From Steinernema hermaphroditum (lineage: Eukaryota > Nematoda > Chromadorea > Rhabditida > Steinernematidae): 64,000 nucleotides of DNA. Shown here piece by piece: positions 54,398 to 64,000 of this stretch; the stretch's first letter is position 1; the number at the start of each line of letters is the position of its first letter. The notes beneath the pieces are model-generated. The model searched no databases and was not told the DNA's origin. It was given only the letters and a program-made list of their open reading frames with translations. The stretch spans positions 3,472,001-3,536,000 of the forward strand of contig CM059621.1 in the NCBI GenBank assembly GCA_030435675.1. Reading direction: 5' to 3'. The translations under genes and the position numbers were made by a program.

Positions 54398-54716
54398 TTA
54401 CTTTCCAAGACCAACGGGACTGAACGGATGCTTCATGATCACTAAAATGGGCTCTTGCAGAGCTTGATCCTCTTTCGGACTCTCGACTATGACGTCGTCA
54501 TATAAATTACTCGGTGCTTCGAACACAGGATAGACCACAATTGGCTTGAAGTCGTTGTATCCTGTAATGTTCCGTTATTCTCCCTAGTGCACAAATTGAA
54601 GACTGCTTACTCCGGAATTTGTTATAGAGAAGGTCAGATGTCCAATAGAAAGGACGGGCGTCGAGCTCAATTGGGCAGAGAAACAGAAAAATAACGAGCA
54701 CCACCGCTTTACTCAT
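54398..54716 (-). CDS. Small secreted protein with glycine-lysine C-terminus (89 aa)
   Basis: Exon 1 (54716-54611) encodes MSKAVVLVIFLFLCPIELDA then RPFYWTSDLLYNKF. A GTAAGC donor splits a codon, and exon 2 (54561-54398) follows after ATTACAG. The mature protein has no cysteine. It contains YNDFKPIVVYPVFEAPSN and ends KHPFSPVGLGK. A terminal Gly-Lys is a possible amidation signal after trimming, as in some neuropeptide precursors, although no internal dibasic sites are obvious. The A-x-P-F start resembles the Cys-Trp-Cys peptides; the tail does not. Function unknown. Confidence 0.7.
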
Positions 54717-54719
54717 AGC

Positions 54720-55410
54720 CAATTTCACCGAAATGAGCAAGTAATATGCTTAATGGAAATGGCTGTTTTGCCCGAGTGTCGAATAACTCAAGATCGGGTA
54801 GCTCGCACAGCCTTTCAACTTGTTTTTCGAGCATAGACGCCGCTGCAGAGCAAGGGTCGGTAGGCGTCTGCTGAATACTAAAACAATATTGTTTTCGCAT
54901 ACATCAATGAAATTTAGCCTTGCGCATTAGCAAGCCATGAAAGAGAAGAGTCACAGAATTCAGTGTGAGGGTCTCACCAAAAGTAAAAGCTGAAAAAGTA
55001 AACAATCGAATGAGATTATACCTAGGCACTACGATTTACGATTTCACCGACCGCTCACCACTGACACACAGGCGAAAGGCCCATTACGGAAGTTAATGCA
55101 TTATCTTTTCTTTCCAGATACTTCATTAAATGACAGTTCGATGTTTTGAAGCTGTGGTCGTCGCTCTCTGCCCAATAGTCGGATTAAATGTTTTGGCAAT
55201 TCACAACGACGTTACTCTCCAGGGTGTACGTTATCCACCATCCACCTACAAGAATTAGTATAGCGCATCAGTATAGCGCATGAAGCCTTCCACACACGCA
55301 GCAAGCCTTCCAAACAACGTCCGCGCCCAAATTATTTGCGCCCATATGGTACCGTTCCAAAGAATGCGAGAAATGAGACACAGTCTATGAGTGGGGTCTT
55401 CACGGCTTCA
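54720..55410. other. Intergenic, no gene seen
   Basis: No supported exon on either strand. Confidence 0.45.
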
Positions 55411-55414
55411 CGAC

Positions 55415-55765
55415 TTCATTTCGTGAATCAATCAATCAATCATTTTGCCTTACATAACAATGAATAGTCGACGAACACAGTATGTATCTTGCAGCTGCCT
55501 TCATTCCTGGCGAGATGCTGACGTCGAGCTGGTGTATGGCGGCGCATGTGGTGATGGTCGAACCTCCGGAAACGGCGGCGGTACTTCTCCTTCTTGGGCT
55601 TTTTTGGGGGTTGGGGCACAGAGGCGCCTTCCGAGGCTCGCATCCGCTTCGGAGAGGCGGACTATTGGTACCGAAGTGCATTGGTACAGAGCGTCGGCAA
55701 CCTCTCACACAGCTGGATTCGTACACCGTGCTGTTAGCGGTCTTACCACTATGTAAATTGTGATT
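55415..55765 (+). repeat. SINE-like repeat family A, diverged copy
   Basis: Starts with TTCGTGAATCAATCAATC and keeps CTTCATTCCTGGCG and GGAAACGGCGG from the full copies. Confidence 0.65.
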
Positions 55766-55829
55766 ATTGATGTGTCTTGCGTCTACACTCAAAATGACCT
55801 AGCTGTATGGGAGGAGAATTATATTGGGT

Positions 55830-56165
55830 GCGGCCTAACATCTAGGCTTGGCTTAGGCTCCGGCTGACCCTTACACCACTTGGACCTAGCTGCGAGATGG
55901 ACGGCAGCGAGTTATCCGCGATAATATGACTCCTAGTGAGTTGGACCGCGGCGATCTGTGATTTTTCCTCTTCCTTCACGCCTGCGCCGTAGTGCTCAAG
56001 GAATCCGAAGCATGTTCCAAATAGCCGAAGTCTGCGCTGCCAGCTAAAGATGGTTCCCGCTGCGTTTGCTGTGCTCCATCGTCTGCACCACTTCCTGAAC
56101 CCCAGCTCTTCGTTTTTCTGATGGCCACGACCAGAAGACGACTGACGACTACGGATTTGATCCAT
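55830..56165 (+). repeat. Composite repeat: CCTAACATC segment and family B fragment
   Basis: The left part (GCGGCCTAACATCTAGGC) matches 7520 and 62585. The right part (GTCTGCGCTGCCAGCTAAAGATGG) matches the family B copy at 11.9 kb. Confidence 0.55.
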
Positions 56166-56309
56166 CGAACAAGAGATCACAGTTTATTGTTCGTGCACTG
56201 CCGTTTATAAAAGTTTATTTACCCTACTTCGAGTTCTTCATTCACAGATGACGCTAAAAAAGGCTCCTCACTGAAAAGGGATAAAGAGTCCAACCTCTAT
56301 GACCGCGCA

Positions 56310-56420
56310 AGAAGTCAAAGATTGATGTGGTTGTTGACCCCGGATGAATCGGCTCCTGTTTTTAATACATCCGGAAGGAAACGTTTCTTAGTATACCTTT
56401 TCAGAATTATTCTAAGATAG
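56310..56420 (-). repeat. Dispersed repeat, copy 2 of 2
   Basis: Reverse-complement match to 21360-21480. Confidence 0.6.
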
Positions 56421-56429
56421 AAAACAAGA

Positions 56430-57055
56430 AAACAATGATTGTCGTTTTGTAAGGAATTGTCGCCATGCAGAAAAACAGGCATTGCAAATCTTTTCTTTAA
56501 CGCTGGTGTGTCTTGCTGCTTAAAAAATATAAAAGGTACCATCGGAAACTCTTTACTTCGCGTCTTTTTCCGGAATCAGCGATGGCAAGCAAAAAAGGTT
56601 GATTTCGCGCTAGGGAGCCAGCTTCAGGGACGAGCCAAAAAGTCGAAGCTGTCAATGTCAATACGTGATTAATACCGGAACGGCTCATCAACTATTAAAT
56701 CTTATTTCTAATTTCGTTTTCTCACCCACCTTTGGTGTTAGATAACTAGCATTTTCAGCGCCTTTACAGAGTCACGTAAGGGTATTATTTGTCTCAGCAG
56801 TCGTCTGAATTGACACGTAGTAAGCTGTAACATTGAAACTTATTAAGTTGAAAGTTTGTACGTGATTAGGTCACATAGATACTTTTTTGATACACATTGA
56901 TTAGGCCCTTTTTTATATGTGGAGATCGCTCATAAACAGTGAACTTAAACAGTTATTATCGAAGTATTAACAGGTTGGATATTTAAGCCATGGAAGTAAC
57001 AGTGCAGAATAAAAGCTATTCATTCTTCATTATTAGAATTTTTTACTGCAATATG
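56430..57055. other. Intergenic, no gene seen
   Basis: AT-rich, no supported exon. Confidence 0.4.
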
Positions 57056-57058
57056 CTA

Positions 57059-57316
57059 TTATTTTGTTGTGCAAGATCCCTGTTCACCAAGTAATTGTAA
57101 TTTCAAGGCTAATTCGTGAGTGCTAACATCAGCTAAAGACGATAACAACATGCTAACTTCCGTGTCGACACTGCGCACGACTACGAACAGACCAACAGCT
57201 GCTACATAATCACATTCATAGAAAGCCGATGAGAAATTATCCGGTAGCATGCAATATTCTGCGAATTTCGGCTCATTTTCACTTGCGCGTGTTACCGGGT
57301 TGTATTTCCTCATCAT
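57059..57316 (-). other. Uncharacterised 85-codon open frame
   Basis: Protein-like composition (YECDYVAAVGLFVVVRSVDT, then SLADVSTHELALKLQLLGEQ) in an AT-rich setting. No signal peptide, splice support or family. Confidence 0.25.
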
Positions 57317-57739
57317 ACATTTGTTGAGATGTGTTTAACATGCTCGTGATACCGATGCATAGTAATTCAGAGAATAACTAATTGGTCGGGACATTTACGC
57401 CATTGAAAGGCGGCGCGCGGTCCTGAAATGATGCATTACAGAGGGCACTGCTCGTTGTTGTTTCTACCACATGGTATTTCCGAGTTGAGCTAAAACATTT
57501 TTGGAACCGAAGTTCACGGCACATTTTAGCTAATATTATTCGCAGTGTTAGTAAAAAACAAGCTAGGTCGTTGGAGCATTGACCAATTCTTTACGGCTCG
57601 TGCAACGCAACAATGGCTTCGTTATTAGAATAACAAATTCGTGTTCTTCCTTAATACGGTATCTACATTTACACTTGCATTTATTAGCTATCTCGGTTCA
57701 CATCGAACGTATACGTATATTAACATATATTCACAATAC

Positions 57740-58135
57740 GACAATCAGTCGTTATTCGAAGCTTCGTGCCATCAGCCTGGTAGTAGTTTGAAATCGTCCT
57801 CCCATCCAACGCGGGGTCTTCCACATCAGCGTTTCATTTCATCGTAGTCCGCAGGTATATTCCATAAGGTCATCCTTTGAGACCATTCTGGCTTTTCGTC
57901 TAGTAGCCTCCTCGCGAAATTCCATTTCCTTCTTCTTGTAGCTTCTTTCGAATCCAATCCGATAGGTTCGTTTTTCGTCGTATTTCATCGTTAGGTACTT
58001 TGATTCCCACTATTTGTTTCTCCATTCGTTTCTGGGCACAGTCGAGTCTTTTAAGTTGTTTTCGTAAGAGCCCAGGTCTTTCGTGAGAGCCCAGGTCTCG
58101 CATCCGTATAACACCACAGGTTGTATACACTGTTC
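57740..58135 (-). mobile_element. Fragment of a LINE retrotransposon (reverse transcriptase C-terminus)
   Basis: Across small frameshifts the minus strand reads VVLYGCETWALTKDLGSY, LKRLDCAQKRMEKQIVGIKV and PNDEIRRKTNLSDWIRKK, then a RCGRP-like and W-DDF region. These are the tail motifs of non-LTR retrotransposon polymerases of the RTE-like kind. Truncated and broken; the rest of the element is not in this window. Confidence 0.85.
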
Positions 58136-58139
58136 AATC

Positions 58140-59320
58140 AGTCGCTTTTTCGCCATTCGATGTATTCTGTTAAAATTACATCATGTTCGCAAAATACTAA
58201 AATCGTTAAAGATCCCAAGATTCGCTGAGACGTTGCTTATAAGTCACTTCAAAATATGTGGCTATGTTCTGGATTCTGATGGGCAGTCTCTGTGAATTTA
58301 CACCCATACTTCGCACTGCATTGTTGACTTCTTTCTTCCTCATTAATGCAAAAAACCAATTAATTTTATCAACCAATGGGTAGAGAAAACAACGTTGACT
58401 TCCGGTCTTTTGTGCTGAAACTTCCGGGTTGCCCTCATCATACAAATAGGTAACAAAGACAGGAGTCGTATAAGGTGACTCATATATTCACTTAAGCGAT
58501 AATACTAAGAATTGTTTATGGCGGTGCCAACAACAGGAAGTAATCGCGCAATCTGCTTTGCATTTCCTCTTATATGACGAGACTCACGCATTAGTTTGAT
58601 AAGCGGTTCTACTCCACTGCCGCATGCCGCGTTCAGTTTTTCATTTTTTTCAGTGAGGGTTCAGTTTATTAGTGGGGCTTCAGTGAAGGAAAGGTATTAT
58701 ACATGACTGAAGTTGAGCCACATGGCTGTCTAAGCTCTGAATCCACTTGTTTTATGAGCATGCCACAAGTGCAGATGGCGCCATCTTGTTGTGACCTCAG
58801 AGATATATTTGAATACTTTGCTGCGTCACCGTTATTTACAACGCTTTGGCGAGGCGGTTACGTCCATCCTTCTCCTACAGTACCTCTGTTTTCGCATCCT
58901 TGCCTCGTTGACATTAGGTCTGTTTTGCTTTCGAAAACAAGTTTAGGTGCCGCGAGATACAGGAAAGGTGGGTGCGCGAAATAAATCATCGCTTGTCAAA
59001 GTATAATTAATGAGGCTAATGGAATAATGCGGCAAGGCGCAAGAGAGAAATAAACTCGTAAACATGGAATAATAACCCGCGACACTCTTTGTTAACTTCC
59101 CGCGCGCCAACTCATCACTTCCAATTTTACTTCCGCAAAAACAGCCGATTGGTTTTATTCTATGCCTTTCGAAACGAGTATTCTGTTTTCGTTTTTGCGC
59201 CGCTGCACCACTTCCCCTTATGGGCATCGAGCAGAGCTCATCCGCGAACATCAGTAATGGAGCTCGTTTCAGAACGCGACAACAACTCGTGCGTTAGTGC
59301 AACTGCTATTTCCCTGCAGG
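58140..59320. other. Intergenic, no gene seen
   Basis: Frames over 75 codons exist at 58206-58445 (-) and 58703-58984 (+), without motif or splice support. The former may be LINE-derived. Confidence 0.35.
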
Positions 59321-59329
59321 TTTATCGAA

Positions 59330-59479
59330 ATGGTAAGCATTTTTCGCTTATTAGGGCTATGTTGTGTGATCATATTTATCTGCATTCGTTCGAGCATTTG
59401 TAGCTTTCGAATCATACGACGTAAACAGATTCCCAGAAAAGAAGGGAGATTTGAACCCGGAACAAAATTTTTCTCGTGA
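59330..59479 (+). CDS. Possible small secreted or membrane peptide (49 aa)
   Basis: MVSIFRLLGLCCVIIFICIR is hydrophobic, followed by a basic tail (SFRIIRRKQIPRKEG, ending GTKFFS). A TTCCCTGCAG acceptor ends 11 nt before the ATG and could take a spliced leader. Small size and no homologue make it uncertain. Confidence 0.35.
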   Translation: MVSIFRLLGLCCVIIFICIRSSICSFRIIRRKQIPRKEGRFEPGTKFFS

Positions 59480-59489
59480 TCGTATTGTT

Positions 59490-60870
59490 TTCATCGCTAT
59501 AACAAGTAGTTTTTGGTGGTCGTTCTTTTGAGACGTGTTTTTTTAATTCTTCATGGAGCGCTACCTTACGAAATTGAAGTGAAGTTTGTGACGTTATAAC
59601 CGACGCATCTGCTCGTGTTTCATGTGAGTCTGCTACGCGAGACTAATCACGTCTGTGTATATGTAGTACAAATAAACTTAGAATATCCTCGAGGAGGATC
59701 TTTGATATTGAACGACATATCCATTCAATGGTTTGTCTATCGTGTCACCGGTTTACAGGCGATTATTAAAGTTAATAAGTGAAGAGAGATAAAAGAAATT
59801 CTTGAGAAGGCCGGATCCTTGAATGGCACACTGATCGGTCCGGCTCTCAGAAGGCCTGGAACATTTTGTGATATTATTGTGCTTTTTATAACGCCTTGTA
59901 CGGCGCAACCCGTTGAAGAGTATAAAATTCAAGAGTAGAAACTCGTAAAAAAAGGTGTCCCAAAGTGACGCTTTTTGACCGCGGTGACTGGACGCCATTT
60001 GTTCTTTGATATTGATAGTGAATTCGACATGCCCTTCTATTCTGCCCCTTTATTCGACATGCCCTTTTAGGTGCACAAGAACTGTTGTATTTTTGTTGGT
60101 GCAGAAAATGGCGGTGAGATTTTTGTTAAATTAGTTCTTCCGACAGTTTTACTCTAAGTCTTCCAAAATCCACAAAGCCGAATGTGTTTCATTTTATGGA
60201 AATCCTATTCTACTTCTATTCCTTTTTCGTCTACGTTTAGAGATTGATTTTCACGGACAGAACATTATCGGACGCAATATATACTTTCCGGGGTTATCTG
60301 TGAAAAAGGGTGACCTCTCCTGTGCCCTTATAAGTTCCACGCACGCGCCAAACTGCAGTGAATGCTCGCCGAAAACAACAGAATGCGCCTAAGTTTCCGC
60401 GGTAAAGTGATGATCGTTCGTCCCGGGTGACGAAGAGGATCAGGGCACAAAGTGGCGCGCAACAATACTACGTTCGCCCACAGATAAAACACCAGACGGT
60501 GTCCAGTTAACCGTTTACCGTCACTCAGTCAAATAACAAGACCTTCTGCATACACAGAGTCACAACGGTCCTTGTTCTTCGTAGCCTACAGCTTCGCGCT
60601 TCTTGTCGCAACAATGGGCTTCAATCTTCCCTTGCTCACGTGACCTCGTGTCACGACATTATCTCTGAGTCCAGGAGTCATTTTTGTGTTAATAGATCTG
60701 GCCTCACAAGGTCATTCCATTACCATTGCAACATCGGGACTCTGTGTTCGTAGAATACGCGGTGTTTAAAATAGAAAGATGTTTTCGGTCCAATTTTCGA
60801 CCTCTACGAACAGAGAAATCTCTAAGAGAAATCTCTCAGCTCAAACTGGAGCTATTGTGAGGGGATAACT
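59490..60870. other. Intergenic, no gene seen
   Basis: Only a short family B fragment (CTCAGAAGGCCTGGAACAT near 59845) is recognisable. Confidence 0.4.
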
Positions 60871-60881
60871 CTCAGTTATGT

Positions 60882-60950
60882 CGGGTTGGCGCAGCAGACT
60901 GTCTGACTTCGAGGCACGGGTTCGCGTGTTCGATTCCTATGGGTGGCATT
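60882..60950 (+). other. tRNA-like sequence with internal promoter boxes
   Basis: GGGTTGGCGCAGCAG resembles a pol III A box, and GTGTTCGATTCC, about 40 nt on, resembles a B box. The flanking bases do not form a convincing T stem or acceptor stem, so this is a tRNA pseudogene or the head of a tRNA-derived repeat rather than a working tRNA. Confidence 0.4.
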
Positions 60951-61189
60951 TCGATTTTTCTTCTTTCACAACCGTTTCGAGAGCCATTCCCTTCTGCGTT
61001 TCGAAAAGTTCCATGGGTTGAAATGGAAAAAAGCCGGCAACGGAACTGGAAAACCGGGAAACCGGAACCGGCTGCATCCCTGGTTGGCATACATATGTCA
61101 ATTAGAGATTAGTTAACATGTACGCTATTACAAAGTTACTCCAGGGCGCCGGTGCTCACCAAGAAACGATCGTTCCAATTTGCTAGCTG

Positions 61190-61690
61190 ACCAACATGTG
61201 CATGTTGGATACCAGATCTCTGTGGTCCATTCTATCTTGACGGTAATTTTTTGGGGACCCCGAGATAGTGAAATTCGAAGTGATGTACGGGTTTCCTATG
61301 ATATTAATTGTGTGATGAACGGCGACCACCTTCTACCACGTACACCATTGAGTCATACCTACCGAATGCACCTATCACTTTGTTCATCATGTATCAGAAC
61401 GTAAGCAAATCTCAAAAAGATTGACCCCTCCGATCACCATGTCCCGTTACCTCTAACGTTTTCCAATCTTTAAGTACTGTAACAAAGAATGGAGACATGC
61501 AGCAAGTAGCTATCGCTCACAGCTACCATTCCCACATAGCGATTCCACGAGCTCGTTTCTACTTTGCGGAAATAGAGGCGAAATGTGGAAAAAGTCACAC
61601 TTTGCCAATGGCACCTGAGACCTCACATTTTCAAGTTGAGCCTCAAGTTGTGGTTGCTCGTACGAATGGTGAATACCATGAATGTAACGG
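61190..61690 (+). repeat. Dispersed repeat, copy at 61.4 kb
   Basis: The longest copy of the repeat also found at 9.9, 44.2 and 49.4 kb. It contains GTGATGTACGGGTTTCCTATG, which matches minus-strand 10.1 kb. Confidence 0.65.
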
Positions 61691-61699
61691 TTGAAAATA

Positions 61700-62040
61700 T
61701 GAATAATAAACAATCATTACAAAAGCCTCCCATTTTCAATGTGCCAACGCAATAGATCCAGATTCACTTCGTTTCCTTATTTGGAGCTTTTGCCCTCTTT
61801 AGATTTTTTTAGGAATTGTTAGCATTCTGAGGTGTTTTGTTATGGCAACACACAAAACAGCTTAGAAGGGCGTATGTAGATATCGCAGCGATTCCAAGCG
61901 TTTCCTTGTTGATTTCGTTTTTTTACTTCTATCGTGATCATAAATTATTCATCAGCTTCCTCATCGTCGCTGTCTCTTTTTGTTTTTCCTCACATAACGA
62001 ACGCCTTGTAAGAACACTTCGTCGCCTTGGGGGAATAGAC
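61700..62040. other. Upstream region of the next gene
   Basis: A hydrophobic frame near 61900-62000 is open but unsupported. Earlier exons of the 62042 gene could lie here. Confidence 0.3.
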
Positions 62041-62041
62041 A

Positions 62042-63509
62042 ATGGCGCACAGCGATAAATCCACGACAAACAGCCGTCGGCATGTGTTACTCACCTCAGA
62101 CGTGAGTGTAGTTCGCCACATATTTAATCTCCCAGCCGGCTCTCTCTAACACTAAATGATGTTTGCGCTTTTCAGAAGAAGAAGAACATGATTATGTCGC
62201 CGTTTGATGCCTACGCGATTTCTTCGCAAACTCGTGACGATCGTCTGGTAATTGTCGCCGTCTGCCACAACATCGGATTTCCTGCGTGCATCGAAAAAAT
62301 GGCTTACAGGAAGTCGCATAAACTCTACATGATCGCATTCGTCAGGGATGGCTCGCAGGCGTATCTCACGCCAGAGATTTCGGACAGATTTGACTGGATC
62401 ATCTTTTATAATGTAAGTGTGTGTTTTTCCGTACGCTGATGTTTATAACCGGGTAAGGTGATGCGAAGATTGTGCTCCGGAATATACAGCTGCGTGACTG
62501 CGTGCGCTCTCTGTCATTATAGTTACAATTCCTCGAAACCAGAGTTAGGATTTATGAGCTAGTATCACATTCATTGTTGACTGGGGCCTAACATCCTACC
62601 ATTAGGCTCCGACGCTCGCCTCAAACCTTCAATTCGATCAACAGCAATTGAAGGCGTCACGCGGGAATTATGCACTGCACCGCTAATTTCGCCGATCGTC
62701 CCTGGCGGCGATGCGTGTGTTCCCGAGTGACTACCCGATTCCCGATTAGCTAGTATCACATTCATTGCTGCCTGAGGCCTAACATCCTACCATTAGGCTC
62801 CGACGCTCGCCTCACACCTTCAATCCGATCGGCAGCAATTGAAGGCGTCACGTGGGAATTATGCACTGCACCACTGCGATGCACGTGACGCGCACTCCTC
62901 ACCTTCTCACTTTATCAACGCATGTGATTCCGATCGCCCCTGGCAGCGATGCGTGTATTCCCGAGTGACTACAGATCTGTAAGCTCTTTTGGCTTCTGGT
63001 CCCACGCCCACCAGCAAGATGTCCCACCAGCAAGATGTCCGACGTCAGGAATCAACCTACGTGAGAAGTGAACCTGAATGTCGCGGAAGCTCTGAAGACG
63101 CCACAATCGGCGATGTTACAGTTTCTGGACTAAGAACTCGTTTCTCCAAAGCAGTAATGCCATTGATTCCTGAAGAAAACTCTCTGTTAATACTGAACAA
63201 AACCTTGGCATTTTTCTCGAATTGTGTTCGATTGATGCACCCCATGATGAATCTGAAATGGGTATACTGATTGCAAATGCGGCATGACTTCCTTTCGGAT
63301 GTACTTTGCAGATTCATTGGTTCGTTTATTTTCAGGAAAACGTCCCTTTCTGCCCCTTTACCTCATGCCACTTCCCCGAGCTGGACCGTTTCATCGCAGA
63401 ACTCCTGACAATTGTGAAAAGAGAGAAAGTTTTGCTGGTGACGTTCGAGCAAACGGTGATGGACGCTGTTGCTGACACCATCGCTAGATATCGACTTAAG
63501 TGGTTCTGA
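62042..63509 (+). CDS. Conserved-looking hypothetical protein (156 aa, three exons)
   Basis: Exons 62042-62101, 62176-62412 and 63336-63509, all in phase 0, with GTGAGT and GTAAGT donors and TTTTCAG acceptors. The text is soluble and protein-like: RLVIVAVCHNIGFPACIEKM, LYMIAFVRDGSQAYLTPEIS, FDWIIFYN, then ENVPFCPFTSCHFPELDRFI and KREKVLLVTFEQTVMDAVAD. No signal peptide, transmembrane segment or family is recognised. Intron 2 is 923 nt and is filled by a tandem repeat and a SINE-like fragment. The ATG at 62042 is the first after an in-frame gap, but an upstream exon is possible. AATAAA at about 63684. Confidence 0.7.
62549..62972 (+). repeat. Tandem duplication of about 200 bp within an intron
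   Basis: AGCTAGTATCACATTCATTG occurs at 62549 and 62749, each followed by GGCCTAACATCCTACCATTA, an AATTGAAGGCGTCACG block and CCCGAGTGACTAC. The second copy carries a small insertion. Confidence 0.9.
62998..63250 (-). repeat. SINE-like repeat family A, partial copy in an intron
   Basis: Shares GATGTCCGACGTCAGGAATC and CTACGTGAGAAGTGA with the reverse-oriented copy at 34.5 kb. Confidence 0.6.
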
Positions 63510-63514
63510 GATTA

Positions 63515-64000
63515 GTCATTTAAAAATATGAACTATGTAGTCCAATGACAAAACATGAATTGTACATATTATTCACAATTGTTATTCATGTGGGTTTGTA
63601 TTCATGCGAGACACAGGTCAACACGTCATTGTCTTGTTGTTGCTAAGTACAGAAGAAACGAAAACATTTACGTCGTTGAAAAATAAATTGACTGTGATGC
63701 GTTCAAGTTGTTATGTCTGCAAGTCCGCCATTGGCCGGTAGCTAAATGTACTAAAGAACAGTAAGGGGGCGCGTCGTAATGGCGCGCGAGGGCATATGCA
63801 AACCGGTCCTCTGGGTTGCAAATGCCTCAGCGCGCTTCTTGTTTGCCAGTTCAATCGCCGTTGCCGGTCGCTTCTCTTCTACTCTGCTCGCAGCAATAAA
63901 CAGCTTAATCCCAACCAAACCTATTCTAACACAACTATGCAGAAAAATATTGCTAAGTACTAACATTTGCGGAATGAGAAGATAAACCCTGCTCTGCAAG
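63515..64000. other. Intergenic to window end
   Basis: Opposing frames over 65 codons overlap in a GC-rich stretch (63750-63990), but neither shows gene support. The window may cut a gene here. Confidence 0.35.

Noticed and set aside
63751..63999. Possible gene at the right edge on the minus strand
   Set aside because: Opposing frame of similar length, no splice sites or motif; cannot be judged without the flanking sequence.

Overview
This is nematode nuclear DNA. The evidence is short introns (mostly 40-60 nt, GT...TTTCAG/TTTAG), AATAAA poly(A) signals, likely spliced-leader acceptors just upstream of start codons, and nematode-restricted families: a MLT-10-like moulting protein and serpentine chemoreceptors of the SRX, SRT, SRE and SRH-like classes. 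The gene density, mixed strands and many decayed repeats suggest a rapidly evolving, probably chromosome-arm-like region of a clade V worm. I cannot name the species.

Layout. 0.1-2.9 kb: MLT-10-like gene (+). 3.9-9.2 kb: three short secreted-peptide genes and an SRX receptor (all -). 10.7-15.5 kb: a membrane-protein fragment, a broken C-type lectin, a secreted-peptide gene, a long inverted-repeat element and a second secreted protein (+). 16-21 kb: an intronless SRH-like receptor, a 62-bp minisatellite and a second SRX gene (-). 23-25 kb: a GT31 glycosyltransferase (+). 28-35.7 kb: an SRT gene and a tandem triplet of receptor-like genes (+), the third interrupted by a mobile element with a 13-bp target duplication. 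36-41 kb: more secreted peptides around a glycine-rich, furin-site-bearing protein with an internal tandem duplication. 42-48.6 kb: mariner remnant and two SRE paralogues (-). 49.7-54.7 kb: three more secreted-peptide genes (-). 55-64 kb: mostly repeats and a LINE fragment, with a conserved-looking three-exon gene at 62.0-63.5 kb (+).

Main discovery candidate. At least seven genes share one architecture not explained by a family I recognise: a signal peptide, usually a short exon 1 and a phase-0 intron, then a small mature region with a Cys...Trp...Cys module, in most cases with cysteine as the very last residue. They are 61-90 codons, scattered on both strands among chemoreceptor genes, so most are easy to miss in automated annotation. 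Several further secreted ORFs nearby may be diverged or broken relatives.

The other dominant content is non-autonomous repeats. Two related GC-rich families of about 500 bp (called SINE-like A and B here) account for most spurious ORFs between genes. Exon boundaries were chosen by reading frame, splice consensus and, for paralogues, agreement between copies. All models are by eye, without transcript evidence.
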